DNA of 53,160 bases, taken from positions 1 to 53,160 of the forward strand of contig JAFUAB010000023.1 of assembly GCA_017460885.1 (NCBI GenBank). The letters run 5' to 3'. Below, piece by piece: positions 16,495-23,767 of this stretch (the first letter of the stretch is position 1; each line of letters begins with the position of its first letter). A program made the translations under genes and the position numbers. Below the pieces are notes generated by a model. That model had not been told where the DNA came from. It made no database searches and saw only the letters and a program-made list of their open reading frames with translations. The stretch is from Lachnospiraceae bacterium (lineage in GTDB: Bacteria > Bacillota > Clostridia > Lachnospirales > Lachnospiraceae).

Positions 16495-16579
16495 TAAAAA
16501 CAATTCAATGATTTAATCTCATCAACAACCACCTTAAATAAACCAATTAATTCCCATTGATTATTCTTTTATGGCTGAT

Positions 16580-16705
16580 GATGGCATGTTTGCGGGCAGG
16601 GGTTGTTGGAAGCGCCGGTACTTGCTTCCTGCGTTTACGGCAGGAAGCTTAGTACCGTTGCGCTGGAATCAAAGCGAAAGCGTCCCCTGCCGTAAATATG
16701 CCATC
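16580..16705. repeat. 126-nt highly structured intergenic element
   Basis: A basal stem of 22 pairs joins 16580-16602 and 16684-16705. Inside it a second hairpin (16611-16664) has AGCGC/GCGCT, CGGTAC/GTACCG and a perfect 9-bp GCTTCCTGC/GCAGGAAGC arm with a 7-nt loop. Two stem positions are G-U on the plus strand but A-C on the minus strand. It has no ORF and lies between pgk and tpiA. It may be a mobile repeat or a structured RNA. Confidence 0.7.
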
Positions 16706-16739
16706 ACTCAGCCTGCAAGTCGCTATAATTTAATGCCGA

Positions 16740-16759
16740 ACCTTGCGCTTGCGCAAGGT
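16740..16759. repeat. Perfect 9-bp hairpin
   Basis: ACCTTGCGC-TT-GCGCAAGGT, 2-nt centre (effectively a 4-6 nt loop in RNA). It is one of three consecutive structures in the pgk-tpiA spacer. Confidence 0.7.
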
Positions 16760-16761
16760 CC

Positions 16762-16826
16762 AACAATTTAGTGAAATCCCTGCGAAGGAAGCCTTTACTC
16801 CTAGCAGTTGGATTCACTTAATTGTT
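16762..16826 (-). promoter_or_regulatory. Long hairpin starting at the pgk stop codon
   Basis: AACAATTTAGTGAAATCC pairs with GGATTCACTTAATTGTT. The stem continues through CTGCGAAGGA / TCCTAGCAG to a 9-nt loop, about 27 imperfect pairs. On the minus strand it begins within the pgk stop codon. It has no U-run and so is better read as a processing or stability element than as a terminator. Confidence 0.6.
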
Positions 16827-18057
16827 ATTTGTCGTCAGCCGCATACACTCCGGGCAGCTCCTTACCCTCAAGGAACTCAAGAGAAGCACCGCCGCCAGTC
16901 GAAATATGACTCATCTTATCCGCAAATCCAAGCTGGTTGCAGGCTGCAGCGGAATCACCGCCGCCGATGATCGTAGTGGCATCTGTCTCTGCCAGAGCCC
17001 TGGCAACTGCGATGGTACCCTTTGCAAGAACGGGATTCTCGAATACACCCATAGGTCCGTTCCATACAACGGTCTTGGCATTCTTAACAGCGTCTGCGAA
17101 GAGCTCCTGGGTCTTGGGTCCGATATCAAGGCCCTCCTTGTCAGCGGGAATTGCCGTAGAATCGACATAATCAACGCTGATTTCTGCGTCGATGGGATTC
17201 GGGAAGCTGTCAGCCACTGCGGTATCAACAGGAAGGAGCAGCTCCTTGCCGAGCTTCTTAGCCTTCTCCATCATCTCCTTGCAGTAATCAAGCTTCTCAT
17301 CATCTACGAGTGACTTACCGATCTCATAGCCCTGAGCCTTAAGGAAGGTGAAAGCCATACCGCCGCCGATGATAAGTGTATCACACTTTTCAAGCAGGTT
17401 ATTGATAACGTTCAGCTTGTCCGCAACCTTGGCACCGCCGAGGATAGCTACAAAGGGACGTACAGGATTCTCTACAGCATTACCGAGGAAGTCGATCTCC
17501 TTCTGCATCAGATAACCTACAGCGTTTGTGCCGCCCTTTTCGGTGATATATTTGGTAACAACAGCTACGGATGCGTGAGCCCTGTGAGCTGAACCGAAGG
17601 CATCGCATACATAGTCATCGGCAAGATCAGCAAGTTCCTTTGCAAAAGCCTCGCCCGCATCGGTAGGCTTGGTCTCTTCCTTGCCGCGGAAACGTGTATT
17701 CTGAAGCAGAACAACATCTCCGTCCTTCATAGCCTCAACAGCTGCAGTTGCAGCCTCACCCGTAACATTGTAATCGGAAACGAAGTTGACGGGCTTGCCG
17801 AGCTTCTCCTCCAGAGCCTTGGCTACGGGAGCAAGTGACTCCTTCTCATTGGGGCCATCTTTAACCTTACCGAGATGAGAGCAAAGGATAACTTTAGCTC
17901 CGTCAGCGATCAGCTTGTTGATGGTAGGAAGCGCAGCTTTGATACGGGTATCGTCGGTGATAACTCCGTCCTTTAAGGGTACGTTGAAATCGCACCTTAC
18001 CAGCACTCTTCTGCCGGCCGCATTAAAATCGTCAACACTTTTCTTGTTTAATGCCAT
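16825..18057 (-). CDS. pgk: Phosphoglycerate kinase
   Basis: A 410-aa two-domain enzyme that makes ATP from 1,3-bisphosphoglycerate. [16 protein letters not shown] at the N-terminus, [32 protein letters not shown] and the C-terminal nucleotide motifs GPMGVFENP and [13 protein letters not shown] are all intact. GAPLSTGGG-type ending is replaced by [19 protein letters not shown]. The ribosome site AAAAGGAG lies 8 bases before ATG 18057. It lies downstream of gap across a spacer with an intrinsic-terminator-like hairpin. Confidence 0.98.
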   Translation of the reverse strand: MALNKKSVDDFNAAGRRVLVRCDFNVPLKDGVITDDTRIKAALPTINKLIADGAKVILCSHLGKVKDGPNEKESLAPVAKALEEKLGKPVNFVSDYNVTGEAATAAVEAMKDGDVVLLQNTRFRGKEETKPTDAGEAFAKELADLADDYVCDAFGSAHRAHASVAVVTKYITEKGGTNAVGYLMQKEIDFLGNAVENPVRPFVAILGGAKVADKLNVINNLLEKCDTLIIGGGMAFTFLKAQGYEIGKSLVDDEKLDYCKEMMEKAKKLGKELLLPVDTAVADSFPNPIDAEISVDYVDSTAIPADKEGLDIGPKTQELFADAVKNAKTVVWNGPMGVFENPVLAKGTIAVARALAETDATTIIGGGDSAAACNQLGFADKMSHISTGGGASLEFLEGKELPGVYAADDK

Positions 18058-18074
18058 AATTATTCTCCTTTTCC

Positions 18075-18105
18075 AAAAAAGACCCGGCCCAAGCCGGACC
18101 GGGCC
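18075..18105 (-). terminator. Terminator-like hairpin between gap and pgk
   Basis: On the minus strand a GC-rich hairpin (GGCCCGG ... CCGGGTC, 18105-18081) is followed at once by TTTTTT (18080-18075) and then the pgk ribosome site. It has the full form of an intrinsic terminator inside an operon and would make pgk and tpiA depend on readthrough. Confidence 0.75.
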
Positions 18106-18122
18106 TAAATTTTTTATATCGT

Positions 18123-18142
18123 GGAAACCATGGATGGTTTCC
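18123..18142. repeat. CCAYGGATGG-family hairpin
   Basis: GGAAACCA-TGGA-TGGTTTCC, perfect 8-bp stem with a 4-nt loop, 35 bp downstream of the gap stop codon. Confidence 0.8.
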
Positions 18143-18177
18143 GGCCTGTTTGTGATTACACGCTGGTGATCACAGGC

Positions 18178-19197
18178 TTACTTATTAAGCAGGCTTCCGA
18201 AGTGCTTGATGGTACGAACCATCTGAGAGGTGTAGCTGTTCTCGTTGTCATACCATGAAACAACCTGAACCTGAGTAGTGCCGTTGTCAAGAGGCAGAAC
18301 CATGGTCTGAGTTGAATCAAAGAGTGAACCGTAAGTCATTCCTACGATATCGCTGGAAACGATCTCATCTGTGTTGTATCCGAAGCTCTCGTTTGAAGCA
18401 GCCTTCATAGCGTCATTGATCTGCTCCTTGGTTACATTACCCTCTACAACTGCAGTAAGGATAGTGGTTGATCCTGTAGGAGTGGGAACACGCTGTGCAG
18501 CACCGATGAGCTTGCCATTCAGCTCAGGGATAACAAGGCCGATAGCCTTTGCAGCACCCGTTGAGTTGGGAACGATATTAACTGCAGCTGCACGTGAACG
18601 TCTCTTGTCGCCCTTTCTCTGAGGTCCGTCAAGAGTCATCTGATCGCCTGTATATGCGTGGATAGTGCACATGATACCGCTCTTGATGGGAGCGCAGCCA
18701 TTAAGTGCCTTAGCCATAGGTGCAAGGCAGTTTGTAGTACATGAAGCAGCGGATATGATCTTGTCATCTGCTGTAAGTGACTGATGGTTTACATTGTAAA
18801 CGATGGTAGGCAGATCGTTGCCTGCAGGAGCGGAAATGATAACATGCTTAGCGCCTGCATCGATATGAGCCTGAGCCTTCTCTTTGCTGGTGTAGAAACC
18901 TGTACACTCAAGAACTACATCTACATCAAGATCCTTCCAGGGAAGATCTGCGGCCTTAGCTTCTGCATAGATCGTGATCTCTTTGCCATCTACGGTGATG
19001 CTGTTCTCACCGAAAGAAACCTTATCTGCCAGAGCATATCTGCCCTGTGTCGAGTCATACTTAAGAAGATGTGCAAGCATCTCAGGGCTGGTAAGATCGT
19101 TGATTGCCACGATCTCAAATCCCTCTGCTCCGAACATCTGTCTGAAAGCCAGACGACCGATACGACCGAATCCGTTGATTGCTACTTTTACTGCCAT
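18178..19197 (-). CDS. gap: Glyceraldehyde-3-phosphate dehydrogenase, type I
   Basis: A 339-aa NAD-dependent glycolytic enzyme. [14 protein letters not shown] is the Rossmann glycine loop; [20 protein letters not shown] gives the NAD-type adenosine pocket. [12 protein letters not shown] holds the catalytic Cys (about residue 152), and the His is in [26 protein letters not shown] closes the protein. AGGAGG lies 8 bases before the ATG. A strong promoter and two 5' UTR hairpins precede it. It is the first gene of gap-pgk-tpiA; no cggR-like repressor gene is upstream. Confidence 0.98.
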   Translation of the reverse strand: MAVKVAINGFGRIGRLAFRQMFGAEGFEIVAINDLTSPEMLAHLLKYDSTQGRYALADKVSFGENSITVDGKEITIYAEAKAADLPWKDLDVDVVLECTGFYTSKEKAQAHIDAGAKHVIISAPAGNDLPTIVYNVNHQSLTADDKIISAASCTTNCLAPMAKALNGCAPIKSGIMCTIHAYTGDQMTLDGPQRKGDKRRSRAAAVNIVPNSTGAAKAIGLVIPELNGKLIGAAQRVPTPTGSTTILTAVVEGNVTKEQINDAMKAASNESFGYNTDEIVSSDIVGMTYGSLFDSTQTMVLPLDNGTTQVQVVSWYDNENSYTSQMVRTIKHFGSLLNK

Positions 19198-19268
19198 TTG
19201 AGATTCCTCCTAAATAATATAAATTGTTACATAAACCCATTCCCATAGGGAAAGGGATGTCAGCGTTA

Positions 19269-19286
19269 TGTACCATGTATGGTACA
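19269..19286. repeat. CCAYGGATGG-family hairpin in the gap leader
   Basis: TGTACCA-TGTA-TGGTACA, perfect 7-bp stem. It is the second stem-loop in the predicted 5' UTR of gap. Confidence 0.8.
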
Positions 19287-19297
19287 AAGTCTGTTTC

Positions 19298-19317
19298 GAA
19301 AGCCACGGATGGCTTTC
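19298..19317 (-). promoter_or_regulatory. 5'-terminal stem-loop of the gap mRNA
   Basis: GAAAGCCA-CGGA-TGGCTTTC, perfect 8-bp stem with a 4-nt loop. From the promoter at 19326-19354 the transcript should begin near 19319, so this hairpin would lie at the very 5' end. Such placement is known to protect mRNA from 5'-dependent decay. Confidence 0.65.
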
Positions 19318-19325
19318 AAGAGTTC

Positions 19326-19354
19326 ATTATACTTGTTTAGAGCCTATAATTCAA
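19326..19354 (-). promoter_or_regulatory. Sigma-A promoter of the gap operon
   Basis: On the minus strand, -35 TTGAAT (19354-19349), a 17-bp spacer and a consensus -10 TATAAT (19331-19326). It gives a leader of about 120 nt. Confidence 0.85.
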
Positions 19355-19407
19355 TATTCTTTTTTAAAAAACGGAAATTGGGAATCGATGGATCGATCAG
19401 CATTTCC

Positions 19408-20226
19408 TTAAAGCTTTACCTGTACGGGAATCCGGGCATCATAGACGGTGTAATACTCAAATCCGGCTTCTTCAAGCACCTCTCTGGCCCTGTCAAGCCC
19501 CCTTCCGACCTCTTCAACCGTATGGGCATCGCTGCCTACAGTGATCAGCTCTCCTCCGAGCTCCCTATATCTCTTCAATATATCGGTGCAGGGATTAAGC
19601 TCCTTCAATCCGTATTTAATGGCCGCAGTATTGACCTCGATACCCTTTTCCAGATCTATGATACGCTTCAGTATCTTATCCAGTATATCACTGTATTTCG
19701 CATAAGAATAATCCGCATCCAGTGTTTTGCCCTTGCGTACAACATAATCCAGATGCCCCACCACATCAAAATTGGAATATGACCTCAGATTCTCGTAAAC
19801 GGCCTCGAAATACCTTCTGTAGGCCTCCTCGTCGCTCCTGCCCTCAAAATACACCGGATCATAGATATCCATGCCGTCAACAACATGTATGGATCCGATC
19901 ACAAAATCAAAGTCATGATCCTTGACCACCTTAACATTCTTTCTGTTGGTCTCCGGCTGCAGGCCAAGTTCAAGTCCAAATCTGACATTTACATCATTAA
20001 TGTACTTATTTCGTACCGACAGCAGATGATAAAGATAGGAATCGACATTACATTCAAAATACCCTTCGGGGCACTCATTGGTAACAGGAAAATCCAGATC
20101 CATATGCTCCGTAAAGGCAATATCCTTAAGTCCGAGCGAGACTGCCTTTTTGATCATTTCCTCCATATCCGCTTCGGAATCACCCGAAAAAGACGAATGA
20201 AGATGAAAATCCGATCTTATACTCAT
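19408..20226 (-). CDS. PHP-domain histidinol-phosphatase family protein
   Basis: A 272-aa metal-dependent phosphoesterase of the HisJ/HisK type. SDFHLHSSFSGD at the start holds the first two metal histidines; FTEHMDLDF, IGSIHVVDG, VVGHLDYVVRKG and TVGSDAHTVEEVGRG supply the remaining ligands of the PHP trinuclear site. It probably removes phosphate from histidinol phosphate, the penultimate step of histidine synthesis, but PHP proteins also act on nucleotides. AAAGGAGG lies close to the ATG. No other his genes are nearby. Confidence 0.88.
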   Translation of the reverse strand: MSIRSDFHLHSSFSGDSEADMEEMIKKAVSLGLKDIAFTEHMDLDFPVTNECPEGYFECNVDSYLYHLLSVRNKYINDVNVRFGLELGLQPETNRKNVKVVKDHDFDFVIGSIHVVDGMDIYDPVYFEGRSDEEAYRRYFEAVYENLRSYSNFDVVGHLDYVVRKGKTLDADYSYAKYSDILDKILKRIIDLEKGIEVNTAAIKYGLKELNPCTDILKRYRELGGELITVGSDAHTVEEVGRGLDRAREVLEEAGFEYYTVYDARIPVQVKL

Positions 20227-20272
20227 AACTGACCTCCTTTTTTGTAAACAACAAATCCTTCTCTACCGTCAA

Positions 20273-20290
20273 AGCCGGCAACACCCGGCT
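20273..20290. terminator. Small GC hairpin after the lipoprotein gene
   Basis: AGCCGG / CCGGCT with a 6-nt loop, 36 bp past the stop at 20326 on the minus strand. It has no convincing U-run, so terminator activity is uncertain. Confidence 0.35.
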
Positions 20291-20325
20291 AAAAGTAACT
20301 TAAAGCCGAACGATTCGAACCCTCC

Positions 20326-21459
20326 TCAGTCGAACGCCCTGTCCAATGATGAACCCGGAAAGCACGCCGGCTTTTCACGGATCAGCTCCGGCACTTCGGC
20401 AACGGCATCTTCGTCCCCTATCCCAAGCAGATAAGCCGTTATCGGGGATATCTCCCCATATACCTCATCGGGGAAGGTGGTATATACACCGTTGATCTTT
20501 GTGAATGTCCTGAGCATCAGATCATCCTGACAGAGTGTTTCAAGCGCTGCATATGTCTCATCGGAATAGATGCCTGCACTCGAATACAGATCCTCCGCCC
20601 CGAACTGATGCAAAAGCTCATGAGCATATACCGTAGGTGTCTCGTAGGCGTATGTATCGGAATACATGTCCTGCAGATAAAAGACCGACATTTCATTCCA
20701 GGTCGACCTGTCATCCAGCAGACAGTGCATTTCCGAATATGAGCAGCCCTCATGGGGCACGAATACAATAAATGCCACGGAAGCCGAGTCATACTTGAGC
20801 ATAAGATCACGAAAAGGGATAGTCTCAACCCATTCGTCAGCCAGGTCATTGATATGTATCTCATCCCTGAGGCCGACATAGGCAGGTATGCTCTCGTACA
20901 GCCTGATATCATACCTCAGATCGGGATCCTCGGTCCAGTCATAGTACAGATTGCACGCGGTATTGTATTTTTCATCAAGCTCCTTTTTGATAAAATCAAA
21001 TCCGATCCTGCAGACACCAAGCGCATATTCGCGTTCCTCTTCGGTCCAGAGATCCTCCTCTTCGTCCACAAAGATGCTGACAACGACCGTAGGCTCCCAT
21101 ATATAGGATGCTGATCCGGTATCTCTCGTCTTCCATTCATCCTCCGAGTCATAACCGGGCAGATACTCCTCGATCACCGGCTCGGATTCTTCACCGGTAT
21201 CGGTATCCGTATCATTCCCCGAAGCTTTATTCTCATCCCCTGCCGGCTTGTCCTTTTTGCGCTCTTCGTAGGGAACACTCTGCGCAAACTGCGGCTCCCC
21301 CTCGCCCAGAGCCTCCTCCACCTCATCCCGGGTTATCACAAGATCCGGGTCGATATCTTCATATCCGTCAATATTTCCCGTGTGTCCCGCGCTGCATCCC
21401 GACAACATGCCCAGAGCACAGAAAACAGCCAGTGATCTGTATAAAAAATGTTTTTTCAT
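20326..21459 (-). CDS. Lipoprotein with a metzincin-like zinc peptidase motif
   Basis: A 377-aa protein with a lipoprotein signal (LSGC, Cys about residue 22). A low-complexity Asp/Glu/Lys linker reaches about residue 100. The body holds YAHELLHQFGAEDLY at about 280-295: HExxH plus Gly and an acidic third-ligand position, as in metzincins (HExxHxxGxxH/D). The upstream FVPHEGCSYSEMHC segment may shape the active site. It probably acts as a surface-anchored peptidase; the substrate is unknown. Ribosome binding is weak (AAAGGC 14 bases upstream). It is divergent from the DAHP synthase gene. Confidence 0.75.
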   Translation of the reverse strand: MKKHFLYRSLAVFCALGMLSGCSAGHTGNIDGYEDIDPDLVITRDEVEEALGEGEPQFAQSVPYEERKKDKPAGDENKASGNDTDTDTGEESEPVIEEYLPGYDSEDEWKTRDTGSASYIWEPTVVVSIFVDEEEDLWTEEEREYALGVCRIGFDFIKKELDEKYNTACNLYYDWTEDPDLRYDIRLYESIPAYVGLRDEIHINDLADEWVETIPFRDLMLKYDSASVAFIVFVPHEGCSYSEMHCLLDDRSTWNEMSVFYLQDMYSDTYAYETPTVYAHELLHQFGAEDLYSSAGIYSDETYAALETLCQDDLMLRTFTKINGVYTTFPDEVYGEISPITAYLLGIGDEDAVAEVPELIREKPACFPGSSLDRAFD

Positions 21460-21550
21460 GATTTTTTTATTTGCCTTTTAAAACCCGTATAATTATAATT
21501 TTACAGAACTGAGTGTTGATTATAACACAGATTTGCGGTCAATGGTATCC

Positions 21551-21595
21551 AATCATGATTCAAGTCGGGGCAAAATACCTGTTTTGACCATGATT
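21551..21595. repeat. Nested palindrome, family copy 3
   Basis: Outer arms AATCATG / CATGATT, inner GGGGCAAAATA ... GTTTTGACC with CAAAA/TTTTG arms. It lies directly before the DAHP synthase ribosome site, so it is likely within the leader and could act as an attenuator or terminator. Confidence 0.65.
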
Positions 21596-21616
21596 AAAAA
21601 ATGTGAGGTGTATAAA

Positions 21617-22645
21617 ATGTCATTCGAATTTCATGCAAAGCTTCCTTCCCCATCCGAAATAAGGGAAGGCTATCCTCTGACCGAGGAACAAAAATGCGCA
21701 AAGGAGGTTCGCGATCGGGAGATCAGCGACATAATTACCGGCAAAAGCGATAAATTTCTTGTGATCATCGGTCCCTGTTCCGCAGACAATGAGGATTCCG
21801 TCTGCGAATACATATCGCGTCTCGTAAAGGTAGCCGACAAGGTCAAAGACAAGATGCTGATCGTACCCAGGATCTATACGAACAAGCCCCGTACCACCGG
21901 TGAAGGCTACAAGGGTTTGTTCAGTCAGCCGGATCCTGAGAAAAAGCCCGACTTTCTGGCAGGCCTGATCGCTATGAGAAAGATGCATTTAAGAGCCATC
22001 TCGGAAACCGGTCTCACGGCCGCCGACGAGATGCTCTATCCCGAAAACTGGGGTTATGTCGAGGATATACTCTCCTACGTGGCCATAGGAGCCAGATCCG
22101 TCGAGGATCAGCAGCACAGGCTGGTGGTCAGCGGATTCGATGTTGCCAGCGGTATGAAAAACCCTACCAGCGGAGACTTTGCGATCATGCTCAATTCCGT
22201 ATATGCAGCTCAGCATCCTCATTCCTTCGTGTACAGGGGTTTTGAAGTATCCACCACCGGTAATCCCCTGGCTCACACCGTTCTCAGAGGCTCCGTCAAC
22301 AAATACGGCCGGAGTCTGCCTAACTATCATTATGAGGATCTGAACACGCTGATCAAACTGTACAGTGAACGCGATATCGTAAACCCCGCCTGCATAATAG
22401 ACTCCAATCACAACAATTCAAACAAGGAATTCCTGCAGCAGATCAGGATAGTCAAGGAGGTACTGCATTCCAGACGTCTGAATCCTGATATTCATAAGCT
22501 TGTTAAGGGTGTAATGGTAGAAAGTTATCTCGTGGAAGGAGCCCAGAGGATAGGTGACGGAGTATACGGAAAATCAATAACCGATCCCTGTCTGGGTTGG
22601 GAAGATTCCGAGAGGCTTTTGCTTGAGATGGCCGATCTGGTTTGA
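21617..22645 (+). CDS. aroF: 3-deoxy-7-phosphoheptulonate (DAHP) synthase, class I
   Basis: A 342-aa enzyme joining phosphoenolpyruvate and erythrose 4-phosphate, the first step of aromatic amino acid synthesis. LVIIGPCSADNEDSV, RIYTNKPRTTGEGYKGL, IGARSVEDQQHR, PTSGDF, ACIIDSNHNNSNK and GVMVESYLVEGAQ are class I (AroF/G/H) motifs including metal and substrate residues. ATG 21617 has GAGGTG 6 bases upstream; an 84-bp longer frame would translate the palindrome. It is the only large plus-strand gene outside the element. Its TGA abuts the xerD stop with no base between. Which feedback isoform it is cannot be told. Confidence 0.96.
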   Translation: MSFEFHAKLPSPSEIREGYPLTEEQKCAKEVRDREISDIITGKSDKFLVIIGPCSADNEDSVCEYISRLVKVADKVKDKMLIVPRIYTNKPRTTGEGYKGLFSQPDPEKKPDFLAGLIAMRKMHLRAISETGLTAADEMLYPENWGYVEDILSYVAIGARSVEDQQHRLVVSGFDVASGMKNPTSGDFAIMLNSVYAAQHPHSFVYRGFEVSTTGNPLAHTVLRGSVNKYGRSLPNYHYEDLNTLIKLYSERDIVNPACIIDSNHNNSNKEFLQQIRIVKEVLHSRRLNPDIHKLVKGVMVESYLVEGAQRIGDGVYGKSITDPCLGWEDSERLLLEMADLV

Positions 22646-23530
22646 TCATCCTCTCGGAAAACTTTTTGAATAAACTTCTCTTAAATGATTCTGATTCATA
22701 TTGGCGTAAACCTGGGTAGTTGAGATATCGGAATGCCCGAGCATTTCCTGAACGCTCTTCAGGTCTGCGCCGTTTTCAACAAGATGAGCCGCAAAGCTGT
22801 GTCTTAAGGTATGCGGAGTGATATCCGCTTCGATGCCGGCCTTCTTGGAGTACATCTTGATAAGCTTCCAGAAGCCCTGTCTGCTCATGGTCTGTCCGGA
22901 ACAGTTTGCAAAGAGAACATCCGAGGATTTATCCTCAAGCATTGCCTCCCTGGTACCGTCAAGATATCTGGTGAGCGCATCTCTTGCAGGTTTACCGAAA
23001 GGAACCGTACGTGTCTTCCTGGCATCCTTCAGGACAATGGTCCCGTTAGACATATTGACATCGGAAACCTTGAGCGTAATGAGCTCAGTCACTCTGATAC
23101 CGGTAGCATACAGGAGTTCAAGCATAGCCTTGTCTCTCACTTCCTTGGGTGTATCACCGCTCGGCTGTGAAAGAAGCGAATCTATCTCATCCTGAGACAT
23201 GATCTCGGGAGCCTTTTTCTCTATCCTGGGAGCGTGTAAAGTCAAAGAGATGTCCTTATCAACGATCCCTTCCGCTTTGAGGTAATGAAAAAAAGCTTTG
23301 ATCGAGGCGATATTTCTGGATATTGTAGCTGCTTTAAAGTTCTGATCCGACAGATCCTTGATATAGTCCTTTAGATCCTGTTCTTTTATGGATTTTAGAC
23401 AACTGATACCGCGAGCCTCAAGAAACCTGGCAACCTTCATCAGATCTCTTCTGTAGCTCATCTCGGTATTAGCGGAAGTATTCTTGGTTTCATGCATGAA
23501 CGCTATGAAATTCTGAATGCTTGACTCCAT
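22646..23530 (-). CDS. xerD: Tyrosine recombinase XerD
   Basis: A 294-aa site-specific recombinase that resolves chromosome dimers. The SAM-like N-terminal domain (1-105) includes SYRRDLMKVARFL. The catalytic domain has the first Arg in YATGIRVTELITLKV (about 145), HTLRHSFAAHLVENGADL with His-x-x-Arg, GHSDISTTQVYA with the final His and the nucleophile Tyr (about 274). Length and the ending fit chromosomal XerD rather than an element integrase. GAGGGG lies 5 bases before the ATG. It converges on the DAHP synthase gene. Confidence 0.92.
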   Translation of the reverse strand: MESSIQNFIAFMHETKNTSANTEMSYRRDLMKVARFLEARGISCLKSIKEQDLKDYIKDLSDQNFKAATISRNIASIKAFFHYLKAEGIVDKDISLTLHAPRIEKKAPEIMSQDEIDSLLSQPSGDTPKEVRDKAMLELLYATGIRVTELITLKVSDVNMSNGTIVLKDARKTRTVPFGKPARDALTRYLDGTREAMLEDKSSDVLFANCSGQTMSRQGFWKLIKMYSKKAGIEADITPHTLRHSFAAHLVENGADLKSVQEMLGHSDISTTQVYANMNQNHLREVYSKSFPRG

Positions 23531-23672
23531 GCCAACCCCTCGTATTTCGTATTAACGCACTTAATTATGTAACTGAATTTATGTCAATCTTGAGCGCGTC
23601 TGAAACCCATTATACGCACGAAAAAAAATAAAATCAATGTCAATTTTGTATTGATTTTTAAAGGTTTTTTAC

Positions 23673-23703
23673 AAAAAAGGACCGATATACAATATATCGG
23701 TCC
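23673..23703 (-). terminator. Intrinsic terminator of the aminotransferase gene
   Basis: Stem GGACCGATATA / TATATCGGTCC with a 3-nt centre at 23679-23703, followed on the minus strand by TTTTTT. It lies 65 bp past the aminotransferase stop. Confidence 0.85.
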
Positions 23704-23767
23704 ATAATATTTTTATGTCTACTAGATATTGACATAACTCAATATAAAATAACACTGATTTTTAATT

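Noticed and set aside
15831-16511. 226-aa plus-strand frame antisense to tpiA
   Set aside because: tpiA is intact on the minus strand; the antisense frame has no family motif.
21460-21616. Riboswitch or T-box before DAHP synthase
   Set aside because: No T-box core (TGGNACCGCG) or known riboswitch core is visible; only the nested palindrome is present.
22646-23530. xerD as the integrase of the 5' element
   Set aside because: It is 16 kb from the ssrA border, among housekeeping genes, and has chromosomal XerD length and motifs.
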